59,718 bases of DNA, taken from Oricola nitratireducens (GTDB lineage Bacteria; Pseudomonadota; Alphaproteobacteria; Rhizobiales; Rhizobiaceae). The stretch spans positions 1-59,718 of the forward strand of contig NZ_JACZCS010000053.1 of the NCBI RefSeq assembly GCF_014904745.1. The letters are read 5' to 3'. A program made the position numbers and the translations under genes. Positions 34,421 to 43,352 of the stretch are shown piece after piece (the first letter of the stretch is position 1; each line of letters opens with the position of its first letter). The notes under the pieces were generated by a model, which saw nothing but the letters and a program-made list of their open reading frames with translations, did not search any database and was not told the origin of the DNA.

Positions 34421-34471
34421 TTCGTCTCTCCTGTATGCGGGGAGTTGTCCCCGTTTTGATGTGGTCGTTCG

Positions 34472-34508
34472 AAAAAAGCATCCGCGCGACGCGACCGACA
34501 TCGCGCGG
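34472..34508 (-). terminator. Terminator-like hairpin between phnC and phnD
   Basis: On the minus strand CCGCGCGA (34508-34501) pairs with TCGCGCGG (34489-34482), followed by ATGCTTTTTTCG. This is a standard Rho-independent layout and begins 17 bases past the phnC stop. A second small hairpin (CGGGGA/TCCCCG, 34438-34453) lies between it and the phnD ribosome site. No Pho box or clear promoter was seen in the remaining gap. Confidence 0.65.
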
Positions 34509-34524
34509 AATTCCGTGCCGCCGC

Positions 34525-35364
34525 TCAAATTCGGGCCGCGGCGACCTCCGGCTCGGGTTTGGGCGTGGCCTTTTCCCGGCCGGCGCCGAAGCTGGTCGAG
34601 GTGACCGCCTCGGAAAACGCTTCTTCCAGCGCGTCGGCGCCGTAAATCCGGCGCGCCGCGGCCTCGGTCAGGTCGTCCGGCGAGCCGTCGAAGACCACCT
34701 CCCCGCCCGCCATGCCGACGATCCGCTCGCAATAGGTGCGGGCCGTATCCAGCGTGTGCAGGTTGGTGATGACCGTGATGCCGTCATTCTTGTTGATGTC
34801 GTGCAGCGACTGCATGACCACTTGCGCATTGCGCGGGTCGAGCGAGGCGATCGGCTCGTCGGCGAGGATCACCTTCGGCTGCTGCATCAGCGCCCTTGCG
34901 ATGGCGACGCGCTGCTGCTGCCCGCCGGACAGCGTGCCGGCGCGCTGCATGGCCGTCTTGGCGATATCGAGCCGCTCGAGCGCGGCGATGGCCATCGCCC
35001 TCTCCTCGCGGGTGAACATGCCGAGCACGCTCGACACCGTGGAGCGGTGGTTCAGCCGCCCGAGAAGCACGTTCGTCAACACGTCGACGCGCGGCACGAG
35101 GTTGAATTGCTGGAAGATCATCGCGCAGTCGCGCTGCCAGTTGCGCAGCGCCTGACCCTTGAGCGACGAGACCTCGGCGCCGTGAAAGGCGATCCGCCCC
35201 TCGGACGGATCGATCAGCCGGTTGATCATGCGCAGCAGCGTCGACTTGCCGGCGCCGGATGCGCCGATGACGCCGACCATCTGCCCGGACGGGATGTGCA
35301 GATCGACCGACTTGACCGCCGCGTTGGAACCGAAACGGCGGGTCACGTTCGTAATTTCGAGCAT
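34525..35364 (-). CDS. phnC: Phosphonate ABC transporter ATP-binding protein
   Basis: 279 residues. Walker A is [11 protein letters not shown], the signature [15 protein letters not shown], Walker [14 protein letters not shown] and the switch region [17 protein letters not shown], as in PhnC. A 30-residue hydrophilic C-terminal tail is extra. I chose the ATG at 35364 (MLEITNV); an in-frame TTG lies two codons upstream. First gene of the phnCDEEMN transcript, preceded by a Pho box about 60 bp upstream. Confidence 0.93.
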   Translation of the reverse strand: MLEITNVTRRFGSNAAVKSVDLHIPSGQMVGVIGASGAGKSTLLRMINRLIDPSEGRIAFHGAEVSSLKGQALRNWQRDCAMIFQQFNLVPRVDVLTNVLLGRLNHRSTVSSVLGMFTREERAMAIAALERLDIAKTAMQRAGTLSGGQQQRVAIARALMQQPKVILADEPIASLDPRNAQVVMQSLHDINKNDGITVITNLHTLDTARTYCERIVGMAGGEVVFDGSPDDLTEAAARRIYGADALEEAFSEAVTSTSFGAGREKATPKPEPEVAAARI

Positions 35365-35424
35365 AAGCAACCCCGGGGACTGTTTGCGTCAATGGCGGGT
35401 CTATGCGGCTTCGATCACCGAAAA

Positions 35425-35453
35425 ATGTCAGTTCGGTCTCAGTTTGATGACAC
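35425..35453 (-). promoter_or_regulatory. Pho box upstream of phnC
   Basis: Read on the minus strand there are three 7-bp units spaced by 4 bp: GTGTCAT, CTGAGAC and CTGACAT. The known rhizobial PhoB box is CTGTCAT repeated every 11 bp, and these match at 6, 5 and 6 of 7 positions. It ends about 60 bp before the phnC start. Indicates induction of phnCDEEMN under phosphate starvation. Confidence 0.75.
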
Positions 35454-35514
35454 GTTGCAGAGGGCTGTGGACGGTTCGCCCCCTGCCCGTTTTTCAAGCA
35501 ATCCGGGCGTTTTC

Positions 35515-35534
35515 CGGCGCCGCGCGCGGCGCCG
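35515..35534. other. GC palindrome downstream of the phn acyltransferase gene
   Basis: CGGCGCCGCGCGCGGCGCCG is a perfect 20-bp palindrome 66 bases past the acyltransferase stop. Without a T-tract it may act as a Rho-linked stop, a 3' stabiliser or nothing specific. The 235-bp gap that contains it (35365-35599) also holds the phnC Pho box. Confidence 0.4.
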
Positions 35535-35599
35535 CGGCGGCCGGTGTCATCCAACTGTCAACAAGAGCGGAAGAAACGGAGCCCGGACGGCGACCGGGT

Positions 35600-36220
35600 T
35601 CAGGCGGATTCGTACTTTTCCAGAAACGCCTCGATATCGAGCGCCCGGAAATCGTCCAGCGCGGCACGCAGCAATGCGTGATCCCAGTCCCACCACGCAA
35701 GCGCCTGAAGCCGGTCGGCGACCGCTTTCGGGAACCGTTCGCGGATCGGTTTCGCCGGCACGCCGCCGACGATCATGTAGGGGGCGACGTCCTTCGAGAC
35801 GACCGCGCCCGCGCCGATGGCCGCCCCGTCGCCGACGGTCACGCCCGGCAGGATCGTCGCGCCGTGGCCGATCCAGGTGTCGTGGCCGATCACGACGCGG
35901 TTGCCGCGCCGCCACTCGAAGAATTCGTCCTCGTGGCTGGCGTCCTCGAAATAGTCACCCGCCCGGTAGACGAAATGGTGCTGCGTCGCCCGCCATGTCG
36001 GATGGTTGGTCGCGTTGATGCGCACGTGACTGGCGATATTCGCGAATTTGCCGATCGTCGCGCACCACGCCTCGGTCTCGCGGATCAGGTAGGAATAGTC
36101 GCCGATCTCGCATTCGGAGACGATGCAGCGCTCGTCGATCTCGGTATAGCGGCCGAGCGTCGAGTTGGTCACCTCGGCGGTCGGATGGATATAGGGTTCG
36201 GTGCCGAGCGTCTTGGTCAT
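35600..36220 (-). CDS. Phosphonate-associated hexapeptide-repeat acyltransferase
   Basis: 206-residue left-handed beta-helix protein of the xenobiotic/chloramphenicol acetyltransferase type. Hexapeptide turns run through [35 protein letters not shown] and [19 protein letters not shown]. The putative catalytic His is in INATNHPTW. Its place between phnL and phnC, and its length, fit the phosphonate-locus hexapeptide transferase family (TIGR03308). Its reaction is not established; acetylation of aminoalkylphosphonates, as by PhnO in E. coli, is a reasonable guess. Last gene of the phnGHIJKL transcript, seven bases after phnL. Confidence 0.87.
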   Translation of the reverse strand: MTKTLGTEPYIHPTAEVTNSTLGRYTEIDERCIVSECEIGDYSYLIRETEAWCATIGKFANIASHVRINATNHPTWRATQHHFVYRAGDYFEDASHEDEFFEWRRGNRVVIGHDTWIGHGATILPGVTVGDGAAIGAGAVVSKDVAPYMIVGGVPAKPIRERFPKAVADRLQALAWWDWDHALLRAALDDFRALDIEAFLEKYESA

Positions 36221-36227
36221 CGTCGCT

Positions 36228-36932
36228 TCACGCCGCCTTCGAGGACGCGAACCGGGTTACGTCGATGATCGCGTCGGCGACCTCGTCGCGCACGTCCTGG
36301 TCGTGGAAGATGCCGAGTAGTGCGACGCCGGCCTTCTTCTTTTCGGCGATCATCTCGATGACCACCGCGCGGTTCTTCGCGTCGAGCGAGGCCGTCGGTT
36401 CGTCAAGCAGCAGCACCGGGTGATCGGTGATGAAACCGCGCGCGATATTGACGCGCTGCTGTTCGCCGCCGGAGAAGGTCGCCGGCGGCAGGTTCCACAG
36501 CGTCTCCGGCAGGTTCAGCCGCGAAAACAGTTCCGCGGCGCGCGCGCGCGCCTTGTCCGGATCGGCGCCGCGCTGCGCCAGCGGTTCCGCCGCCACATCG
36601 AGCGCCGAGACACGCGGCACGACGCGCAGGAATTGGCTGACATAGCCGATCGTGTCGCGCCGGATCGCGATCACCGTGCGCGGATCGGCGCTGGCGAGAT
36701 CGACATAGTCGCCATTGTGCCTGACGAGGATCTGCCCTTTTTCGACGCCGTAATTGCCGTAGAGCATTTTCAGGATCGAGCTCTTGCCCGCCCCCGACGG
36801 CCCGCCAAGCACGGCGCACTGCCCCGCCTTCAGCGAGAAATCGACATGCTCGACGACGGGAATGACGATCCCGCCGCGCAGATGCATGGTGAAATTCTTG
36901 GCGACATCGGAAACGACGACCGGAGTGGGCAT
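36228..36932 (-). CDS. phnL: C-P lyase system ABC-type ATPase PhnL
   Basis: 234 residues. Walker A is [12 protein letters not shown], the signature is [15 protein letters not shown], Walker B is [12 protein letters not shown] and the H-loop GIFHDQ. PhnL belongs to the C-P lyase complex rather than to a membrane transporter and, with PhnK, binds the PhnGHIJ core and cycles ATP. AAAAGGGAG precedes the ATG. It lies 16 bp after phnK and seven before the acyltransferase. Confidence 0.93.
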   Translation of the reverse strand: MPTPVVVSDVAKNFTMHLRGGIVIPVVEHVDFSLKAGQCAVLGGPSGAGKSSILKMLYGNYGVEKGQILVRHNGDYVDLASADPRTVIAIRRDTIGYVSQFLRVVPRVSALDVAAEPLAQRGADPDKARARAAELFSRLNLPETLWNLPPATFSGGEQQRVNIARGFITDHPVLLLDEPTASLDAKNRAVVIEMIAEKKKAGVALLGIFHDQDVRDEVADAIIDVTRFASSKAA

Positions 36933-36948
36933 GGCTACGCTCCCTTTT

Positions 36949-37725
36949 CTAAACTTGCAGGATCGAGGATACGAGGAGTTGCGTGTAGGGCGCGCGCGGA
37001 TCGTCGAGCACCCGGTCGGTCAGCCCCGTCTCGACCACCGCGCCATCCTTCATCACCATCATGCGGTGCGACAAAAGCCGCGCCACCGCGAGATCGTGGG
37101 TGACGACGACGACGGCGAGGCCGAGATCGTTGACCAGTCCGCGCAACAGGTCGAGCAGGCGCGCCTGCACCGAGACGTCGAGACCGCCGGTCGGCTCGTC
37201 CATGAAGACGAGACGCGGGCCGGTGACGAGATTGCGCGCAATCTGCAGCCGCTGGCGCATGCCGCCCGAGAAGGCGCGCGGCTGGTCGTCGATACGGTCG
37301 GCGTCGATCTCGACCCGGCCGAGCCAGTCCGTGGCGGTCTCGCGGATGTTGCCGTAATGACGCTCGCCGACGGCCATCAGCCGCTCGCCGACATTGGCGC
37401 CGGCAGACACGCTCATACGCAGCCCGTCGGCGGGATTCTGATGCACGAAGCCCCAGTCGGTGCGCATCAGGAAGCGCCGTTCGGCCTCGCCCATGCGGTA
37501 GAGATCGCGGAACTGGCCGTCGCGCATGCGGTAGCTCACCGTGCCCGCCGTCGGCATCAGCCGCGTCGAGATGCAGTTGAGCAGCGTCGTCTTGCCGGAG
37601 CCGGATTCGCCGACGATCGCCAGAACCTCGCCCGGCCACAGGTCGAACGAGACGTCCTTGCAGCCGATCCGGTTGCCGTAGAACTTGGATACGCCGCTGA
37701 CGCGCAGCAGAGGTTGATCACTCAT
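36949..37725 (-). CDS. phnK: C-P lyase system ABC-type ATPase PhnK
   Basis: 258 residues. Walker A is GESGSGKTTLLN, the signature FSGGMRQRLQIARNL, Walker B LVFMDEPTGGLD and the H-loop VVTHDLAVARLL. It resembles oligopeptide transporter ATPases but has no membrane partner here; PhnK is known to dock on PhnJ in the C-P lyase core. The ATG overlaps the phnJ stop as ATGA. Frames extending further upstream are not real. Confidence 0.93.
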   Translation of the reverse strand: MSDQPLLRVSGVSKFYGNRIGCKDVSFDLWPGEVLAIVGESGSGKTTLLNCISTRLMPTAGTVSYRMRDGQFRDLYRMGEAERRFLMRTDWGFVHQNPADGLRMSVSAGANVGERLMAVGERHYGNIRETATDWLGRVEIDADRIDDQPRAFSGGMRQRLQIARNLVTGPRLVFMDEPTGGLDVSVQARLLDLLRGLVNDLGLAVVVVTHDLAVARLLSHRMMVMKDGAVVETGLTDRVLDDPRAPYTQLLVSSILQV

Positions 37726-38618
37726 TCCGCAGCCTCCATCGCATCGCCGGCCAGATGGCCTCGATGTCCGTCTTCGCGCCGTTTTTCGCAGTAATCGGTG
37801 TCGGAACAGACGAACATCCGCCCGCCCCGGTCGTCGAGGATCACCTCGTCGAGATAGACGCCCTGCGCGCCGCACATCGCGCACGGCTCCTCGAATGTCT
37901 GGATCTCGAACGGGTAGTCCTCGAAGTCGAGGCTGACGACCTTCGTGTGCGGCGGCACGGCATAGATGCGCTTCTCGCGCCCCGCCCCGAACAACTGCAA
38001 TGCATCCGACATGTGCATCTTCGGATTGTCGAATTTCGGCGTCGGCGACGGGTCCATCACGTAGCGATCCTCGACCTTCACCGGATAGGCGTAAGTCGTT
38101 GCGATATGGCCATTTTTGGCGATGTCCTCGTAGAGCTTCACATGCATCAGCCCGTATTCGGCAAGCGCGTGCATCTTGCGCGTCTCGGTCTCGCGCGGCT
38201 CGAGGAAGCGCAGCGGCTCGGGGATCGGCACCTGGTAGACGAGGATCTGGCCGTCCTTCAGCTTTTCCTCCGGAATGCGGTGGCGCGTCTGGATGATCGA
38301 GGCTTTCGCCGTCTCCGTCGTCGTCTCGACATCGGCGACCTTGGCGAAGAAGGCGCGGATCGAAACGGCGTTGGTGGTGTCGTCGGCGCCCTGATCGATG
38401 ACCTTCAGCACATCATCAGGCCCGATGATCGACGCCGTCACCTGCACGCCGCCGGTGCCCCAGCCATACGGCATCGGCATTTCGCGGCTCGCGAACGGCA
38501 CCTGGTAGCCCGGAATGGCGATCCCCTTGAGGATCGCGCGCCGGATCATGCGTTTCGTCTGTTCGTCCAGATAGGCGAAATTGTAGGTCGCCAGCCCGTC
38601 ATCGGTCCCGATCGTCAT
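37722..38618 (-). CDS. phnJ: Carbon-phosphorus lyase catalytic subunit (radical SAM)
   Basis: 298-residue C-P lyase. The four functional cysteines are present as Cys246, Cys249, Cys271 and Cys277, with exactly the spacing of E. coli PhnJ (241, 244, 266, 272): three bind the 4Fe-4S cluster and one forms the thiyl radical. Other conserved stretches are FAYLDEQTKRMIRRA and MPMPYGWGTGGVQVTAS. It cleaves ribose 1-methylphosphonate 5-phosphate to methane and a cyclic phosphate. ATGA overlaps join it to phnI and to phnK. Confidence 0.97.
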   Translation of the reverse strand: MTIGTDDGLATYNFAYLDEQTKRMIRRAILKGIAIPGYQVPFASREMPMPYGWGTGGVQVTASIIGPDDVLKVIDQGADDTTNAVSIRAFFAKVADVETTTETAKASIIQTRHRIPEEKLKDGQILVYQVPIPEPLRFLEPRETETRKMHALAEYGLMHVKLYEDIAKNGHIATTYAYPVKVEDRYVMDPSPTPKFDNPKMHMSDALQLFGAGREKRIYAVPPHTKVVSLDFEDYPFEIQTFEEPCAMCGAQGVYLDEVILDDRGGRMFVCSDTDYCEKRREDGHRGHLAGDAMEAAE

Positions 38619-39718
38619 TCCGCCGCCTCCGGCATGTTGTCTTGCGTGTCGCGCCGCCTGGTGTGTTCGCCGCGCATCCGGCGCACGAGGTCGAGTTCCG
38701 CCTGGAAGTCGACATAATGCGGCAGTTTCAGGTGCTCGACGAAGCCCGTCGCCTGGACATTGTCCGAATGCGAAATCACGAACTCCTCGTCCTGTGCCGG
38801 CGCGACGATGTCTTCTCCAAGCTCGGCGGCCCGCAAAGCCCGGTCGCACAGCGCCATCGCCATCGCCTTCCTCTCCGACTGGCCGAAGACCAGCCCGTAA
38901 CCGCGCGTGAACTGCGGCGGCGCCTTGGCCGATCCCTGGAACTGGTTGACCATCTGGCACTCGGTCACGCGGATGCGCCCGAGCGTGATCGCGAAGCCCA
39001 GTTCCGGCACATGGAACTCGACATCCACCTCGCCGATGCGGATTTCGCCGGCAAAGGGGTGCGAGCGCGCATAGCCGCGCTGCGTCGAATAGCCGAGCGC
39101 CAGCAGGAAACCCTCGTCGCCGCGCGCCAGCGCCTGCAGGCGCGTGTCGCGGGCCATCGGGAATTCCATCGGCGTGCGGGTCAGGTCGCCGACCTCCTCG
39201 CTGTCGACCTCGCCGTCGGCTTCGATCAGCCCTTCCTCGGCGAGAATGTCGGAGACGCGCATCGCCGGCGTATCATCGCCGTCGCGCCGTTCCGGTTCGT
39301 CGACGGTCTCGTCGCGCGCCAGCGACGGATCGAGCAGGCGATGCGTGTAGTCGAAGGTCGGCCCGAGCATCTGTCCGCCCGGCAGGTCCTTGTAGGTCGC
39401 CGAAATGCGCCGCTCGACCTGCATCTTGGCCGTGTCGACCGGCTCGGAATAGCCGAAGCGCGGCAGCGTCGTGCGATAGGCGCGCAGCAGGAAGATCGCC
39501 TCGATCAGGTCGCCCCGCGCCTGCTTGATGGCGAGCGCGGCGAGATCGCGGTCATGGACCGATCCCTCGGCCATGACCCGGTCGCAGGCCAGCGCCAGTT
39601 GTTCGACGATCTGCTCCAGCGTCAGCGCCGGGACGGAGCGGTCGCCCCGCCGGCGGTCGGCGAGCAGCCGGTGCGCGTTGCGAATGGCGGCTTCGCCGCC
39701 CTTGACCGCGACATACAT
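38615..39718 (-). CDS. phnI: C-P lyase core subunit PhnI
   Basis: 367 residues beginning MYVAVKGGEAAIRNAHRLLA, the highly conserved PhnI start. Later conserved blocks are GYSTQRGYARSHPF and the C-terminal ATGFVEHLKLPHYVDFQ. PhnI is the nucleosidase that, with PhnG, H and L, transfers the phosphonate to ATP ribose with release of adenine. It overlaps phnJ by four bases and follows phnH by one base. Confidence 0.96.
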   Translation of the reverse strand: MYVAVKGGEAAIRNAHRLLADRRRGDRSVPALTLEQIVEQLALACDRVMAEGSVHDRDLAALAIKQARGDLIEAIFLLRAYRTTLPRFGYSEPVDTAKMQVERRISATYKDLPGGQMLGPTFDYTHRLLDPSLARDETVDEPERRDGDDTPAMRVSDILAEEGLIEADGEVDSEEVGDLTRTPMEFPMARDTRLQALARGDEGFLLALGYSTQRGYARSHPFAGEIRIGEVDVEFHVPELGFAITLGRIRVTECQMVNQFQGSAKAPPQFTRGYGLVFGQSERKAMAMALCDRALRAAELGEDIVAPAQDEEFVISHSDNVQATGFVEHLKLPHYVDFQAELDLVRRMRGEHTRRRDTQDNMPEAAE

Positions 39719-39719
39719 G

Positions 39720-40331
39720 TCAGAGCTCCTCGTTTCCGATCCGCGCCGTGCGCGGCAGGCAGATGACGGCGTCGGGCGCCGCCAGGATGAGATCGAGACC
39801 GCGCGGATAAAGCCCGTTGATCTCGCGCCACTGCACCTCGAAATGCCCCGGCAACGGCCTCGGCGCGATGGCTTGCGTCGTTTCGATGCCCGGCCCGGTC
39901 AGCGTCAGCACCGGTCCGCCGGTCAGCGACTCCACCTGCACGATCAGCGTCGTCGAGCGGTCCGGATATTCCTGCGTACCGAGCGCGAAGCCGGTCAGCG
40001 GCGGCACGGCGGCCGGATTGGCCGCGAGCGCGAAGACGGCATCCGACGGCGTGCCCGCCAGCGGCGCTCCGGTGTGAAAGGCAAGCCATCCCCTGACCGC
40101 TTCGCTTTTCGCCAGTTCCGCATCGAGCCAGAGCGGCGTGTCGGAATCGGCAAGCGCCAGCACGACCGCGGCCGCAGCCGCGTTGAGCGGCGCCGGCGGC
40201 ATCGCGTCGGTCGCGATCGCCTGAACCGTGCCCGGCCGCGCCATCGCGTCCATCACTGCGCGAAACACCGATTGCGACGCAAAGACCGGATCGCCAAATC
40301 CGCCTTCGACAACCTGTCCGGTTACGGCCAT
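39720..40331 (-). CDS. phnH: C-P lyase core subunit PhnH
   Basis: 203 residues with the family blocks FRAVMDAMARPGTVQAI (near residue 25), LWLDAELAKSEAVRGWLAFH and GLYPRGLDLILAAPDAVICL-PRT at the C-terminus. PhnH is a PLP-transferase-fold subunit without cofactor in the PhnGHIJ complex. Its ATG shares one base with the phnG stop (TGATG), showing tight coupling. Confidence 0.95.
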   Translation of the reverse strand: MAVTGQVVEGGFGDPVFASQSVFRAVMDAMARPGTVQAIATDAMPPAPLNAAAAAVVLALADSDTPLWLDAELAKSEAVRGWLAFHTGAPLAGTPSDAVFALAANPAAVPPLTGFALGTQEYPDRSTTLIVQVESLTGGPVLTLTGPGIETTQAIAPRPLPGHFEVQWREINGLYPRGLDLILAAPDAVICLPRTARIGNEEL

Positions 40332-40795
40332 CAGTCGTCTCCCCTGACCATTGTGAAGAAATCGACCTTGGTCGCCGCCGTCTCAGACCGGCGCTTGCTG
40401 TCGCGCTCGGCCAGCGACGCCTGCAGCGGCCGGACAATCATCTCGTCGATTTTGGATTCCATCGCGGCGTCCTGCGCCAGCGCGTCGAGTATGGCGATCA
40501 GCTTCGCCTTGAGGCGATCGCGTCCAAGCGTCAGCGAATGGCCGATTGCGCCGTTTTCCAGCCGCACCGTCGCGCGCGTCGCCGTCGCCTCGCCGAAATT
40601 GAACGGCGCACCGCCGCCGCCGATGCGTCCGCGCAGCGCGATCAGCCCGGTTTCGGGCCCGCGCACCATTTCGCAGGCGGGATCGATGCCGAGCTTTTCC
40701 CACAACGCCAGGATGTCGCGGCCGTCGGCCGAAGCGAGCGCCGACAGGCGCTTCTGGCGCGCGGCATGGGCCGCCTTGTCTTCCGTTCCTTGCAT
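40331..40795 (-). CDS. phnG: C-P lyase core subunit PhnG
   Basis: 154 residues with the conserved EMVRGPETGLIALRGRIGG and FNFGEATATRATVRL blocks of PhnG, a core structural and catalytic subunit of C-P lyase. First gene of the phnGHIJKL-acyltransferase transcript. Upstream lie the PhnF operator (40819-40838) and a Pho box (40869-40886), so it appears to need phosphate starvation and relief of PhnF repression. Confidence 0.94.
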   Translation of the reverse strand: MQGTEDKAAHAARQKRLSALASADGRDILALWEKLGIDPACEMVRGPETGLIALRGRIGGGGAPFNFGEATATRATVRLENGAIGHSLTLGRDRLKAKLIAILDALAQDAAMESKIDEMIVRPLQASLAERDSKRRSETAATKVDFFTMVRGDD

Positions 40796-40818
40796 GCGAT
40801 TTTCCGTTGCTGACTAAC

Positions 40819-40838
40819 TTGTCTATTGTTATAGACAA
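40819..40838. promoter_or_regulatory. Probable PhnF operator
   Basis: TTGTCTATTGTTATAGACAA has perfect 8-bp arms around TGTT. It contains TATAGAC, the core of the known mycobacterial PhnF site (TGGTATAGACCA), a GntR/HutC-family palindrome. It lies 24 bp before the phnG start and 73 bp before phnF, downstream of the Pho box as read for phnG, so bound PhnF would block phnG transcription. Inferred. Confidence 0.75.
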
Positions 40839-40868
40839 CTAAACATATTATTCTTCTAACCGTGAGGA

Positions 40869-40886
40869 ATGACAAGAGTGTGACAG
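40869..40886 (-). promoter_or_regulatory. Pho box upstream of phnG
   Basis: On the minus strand CTGTCAC and TTGTCAT, each matching CTGTCAT at 6 of 7 positions, are separated by four bases (ACTC). An AT-rich stretch with TAATAT lies about 18 bp further toward phnG and could be the -10. Fits PhoB-dependent activation of phnGHIJKL. Confidence 0.7.
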
Positions 40887-40911
40887 ACACGCGAAAAAGA
40901 GGCGGGAATCA

Positions 40912-41649
40912 TTGGCCGGAGCATTGCTTGAACGAAAGACCGGCGTCGCGCTGTGGCGCCAGATCGCGGACCTGATCCGCTCCGATATCGCGACGGGCGC
41001 AACCGCGCGCGAAGGCAGGCTTCCGCCCGAAATGGAGCTTGCCAGGCGCTATGGCGTCAACCGCCACACCGTGCGCTCGGCCATTGCCGCACTGGAACAG
41101 GAAGGCGTGCTGCGCTCTGAACAGGGCCGCGGCACCTTCGTCCGGCGGCGCGCGCGGCTGAGCTATCCGATCGCCAAACGCACCCGTTTTTCCGCCGGAA
41201 TCGGCGGTCAGGCCGGGTCGACCCGGACGCGGCTATTGAAAAGCGGGCGCGAAGACGCAAGCGACACGGTCGCGGAAAATCTGGACATCCGTCCCGGCAG
41301 CGAAGTCGTCCGCCTCGAGACCGTCAGCGAGGCAGACGGCGTGCCGGTATCGCGCGCTACCTCATGGTTCGACGCGGCGCGGTTCCCCGATATCGACACC
41401 GCCTTCGGGCAGCACGCCTCGATCACCAAGGCGCTTGCCGCCTGCGGTGTGGCAGACTATGTGCGAAAATCGACGGTCATCGAGGCGCGGCACGCGTCCG
41501 CCGAGGACATCGAGCTGCTCCGCCTGTCGGCCGGCGCCATCGTGCTGGTCACCCGCGCCAGCAACGCCGACGCCGACGGCAGACCGATCCAGTACGCCGA
41601 ATCGCGTTTCGCCGCCGACCGGGTCGAACTGAAGATCGAGAACGATTGA
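40912..41649 (+). CDS. phnF: GntR-family phosphonate regulator PhnF
   Basis: 245 residues. An N-terminal GntR winged helix (LPPEMELARRYGVNRHTVRSAIAALEQEGV, about residues 42-72, quoted here only to mark the span) is followed by a UTRA ligand domain (LRLSAGAIVLVTRASNADADG). The motif VNRHTVRSA is typical of PhnF in phn loci. It appears to start with TTG at 40912, preceded by GAGGCGGG; no good ATG exists before the helix-turn-helix. Divergent from phnG with the operator between. It ends three bases before the convergent CoxG-like gene. Confidence 0.9.
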   Translation: MAGALLERKTGVALWRQIADLIRSDIATGATAREGRLPPEMELARRYGVNRHTVRSAIAALEQEGVLRSEQGRGTFVRRRARLSYPIAKRTRFSAGIGGQAGSTRTRLLKSGREDASDTVAENLDIRPGSEVVRLETVSEADGVPVSRATSWFDAARFPDIDTAFGQHASITKALAACGVADYVRKSTVIEARHASAEDIELLRLSAGAIVLVTRASNADADGRPIQYAESRFAADRVELKIEND

Positions 41650-41652
41650 GGC

Positions 41653-42111
41653 TCAGGCCCCTTTCGGCTCCTCGCCGGAAACGACTTCCGCGAATTTGGT
41701 GAAGAACATGCCGGCGAGCTTGCGCGAGGTCGACGTGACCAGACGGCTGCCGAGCTGCGCCAGCTTGCCGCCGATATCGGCCTTGGCGTCGTAGCGCAGG
41801 ATCGTCTCGCCGCCGTCCTCGACCAGCTCCACATCGGCACCGCCCTTGGCGAAACCGGCCGCGCCGCCGCTGCCCTCGCCGCTCAGCGAGAAGCGCTCCG
41901 GCGCCTGGCTCGGATCAAGCGTCACCTTGCCGCCGAACCGCGCCTTCACCGGCCCGATCTTCAGCAGAACCTTGGCTTCCAGTTCGGTATCGGAATGCTT
42001 GATCAGTTCCTCGCAGCCCGGGATGCATTCCTTGAGGATCTCGGGATCGTTCAGCGCCGCATAGACGCGGTCACGTGGCGCGGCGATGCGCACTTCGTCC
42101 TTCAGTTCCAT
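41653..42111 (-). CDS. CoxG-like SRPBCC-domain protein
   Basis: 152-residue SRPBCC/CoxG-family protein (MELKDEVRIAAPRDRVYAAL, KECIPGCEEL, SGEGSGGAAGFAKGGADVEL). Oligotropha CoxG anchors carbon monoxide dehydrogenase to the membrane. No CO dehydrogenase genes occur here, so a general role in lipid or hydrophobic-ligand handling, or in maturation of a xanthine-oxidase-type enzyme elsewhere, is more likely. ATG at 42111 is chosen; a TTG two codons earlier has a better-spaced GGGAG. It stands alone, convergent with phnF and divergent from the LLM oxidoreductase. Confidence 0.82.
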   Translation of the reverse strand: MELKDEVRIAAPRDRVYAALNDPEILKECIPGCEELIKHSDTELEAKVLLKIGPVKARFGGKVTLDPSQAPERFSLSGEGSGGAAGFAKGGADVELVEDGGETILRYDAKADIGGKLAQLGSRLVTSTSRKLAGMFFTKFAEVVSGEEPKGA

Positions 42112-42325
42112 TGTCAAATGATCTCCCTAAGCGACTGGTCAGACTCTTCGTTCCGGACATGGAATAGCGGTTGCCGGCGTGTTTTCCAACCATTGCGACG
42201 GCGTCATTCGCCGATGCCTTGCAGCGACGGGTATTGCGAATGACTTGTCCCGGACGCTTGATTACGCGCGGCGCCATCCATAATTCGAGGGCACCGCAAA
42301 TGACAAAGACAGGACGCCGCAAGCC

Positions 42326-43333
42326 ATGGTCCCCTATTCGCTTCTCGACCTGTCCCCCATCCCCGAAGGATTCGAAGCATCCGATGCGGTACGCAACACG
42401 CTCGACCTCGCCCGCAACGCCGAGACTTGGGGCTACAAGCGCTACTGGCTCGCCGAGCATCACAACTCCCCCGGCATCGCCAGTGCCGCGACATCGGTGC
42501 TGATCGGTCACGTGGCCGGTGGAACGAAGACGATCCGCGTCGGAGCGGGCGGCATCATGCTGCCGAACCATGCCCCGCTCGTCATCGCCGAGCAGTTCGG
42601 CACGCTCGCGACGCTCTATCCCGGCCGCATCGATCTCGGTCTTGGCCGCGCGCCCGGAACCGACATGAATACCGCGAGAGCGTTGCGCCGCGGGATGGAA
42701 GGCGCGGACCGCTTTCCCTCAGACGTCGTGGAACTGATCACCTATCTCGACGATCCCGATCCCGAGGCAAAGGTGCGGGCGATTCCCGGCAGTGGCACGA
42801 AGGTGCCCGTGTGGATCCTCGGTTCAAGCCTTTACGGCGCGCAACTCGCGGCCCATCTCGGCCTGCCCTACGCCTTCGCGTCGCATTTCGCGCCGGCGGC
42901 GCTCGAAGATGCGTCCGAGATCTACCGCCAGACCTTCCGGCCCTCCGTATTCCTCGACAAGCCGCATTTCATGCTGGCGATCAACCTCTTCGCCGCGCCG
43001 ACGGACGAAGAAGGCCATTTCATCCGGACATCGATGCAGCTCGGATTTGCGCGGCTTCGCACCGGTAAGCCCGGCAAGCTGCCGCGTCCGGTCGAAGACA
43101 TCGACGCCGCGATCGACCCGATGGTGCGCCCCATGGTCGACGAGGCGCTGCAGATCACCGCCGTCGGATCGCCGGAAAGCGTCAAGAGCCAGCTCGCCGG
43201 CTTCATCGCGGCCCACCAGCCCGACGAAGTCATCCTGACGGGCCACATTCACGATCACCAGGCGCGGCTGCAATCGTTCCGCATCGGCGCCGAAGCGATG
43301 CAGGCGCTGAACGGCGACGCCGGCGCTCGCTAA
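42326..43333 (+). CDS. LLM-class flavin-dependent oxidoreductase
   Basis: 335-residue bacterial-luciferase-like monooxygenase of the YhbW/MsnO8 group. Typical blocks are [18 protein letters not shown] (about residues 45-60), [39 protein letters not shown] and [16 protein letters not shown]. It should use FMNH2 and oxygen; the substrate is not apparent. The 214-bp gap between it and the CoxG-like gene shows no recognisable site. Single gene, convergent with the leucine operon. Confidence 0.88.
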   Translation: MVPYSLLDLSPIPEGFEASDAVRNTLDLARNAETWGYKRYWLAEHHNSPGIASAATSVLIGHVAGGTKTIRVGAGGIMLPNHAPLVIAEQFGTLATLYPGRIDLGLGRAPGTDMNTARALRRGMEGADRFPSDVVELITYLDDPDPEAKVRAIPGSGTKVPVWILGSSLYGAQLAAHLGLPYAFASHFAPAALEDASEIYRQTFRPSVFLDKPHFMLAINLFAAPTDEEGHFIRTSMQLGFARLRTGKPGKLPRPVEDIDAAIDPMVRPMVDEALQITAVGSPESVKSQLAGFIAAHQPDEVILTGHIHDHQARLQSFRIGAEAMQALNGDAGAR

Positions 43334-43352
43334 GCGGCAAACGGAGCCTGTA

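Noticed and set aside
41653-42111. CoxG-like gene as evidence for carbon monoxide oxidation
   Set aside because: No coxSML or maturation genes are nearby, and the SRPBCC/CoxG family is widespread without CO dehydrogenase.
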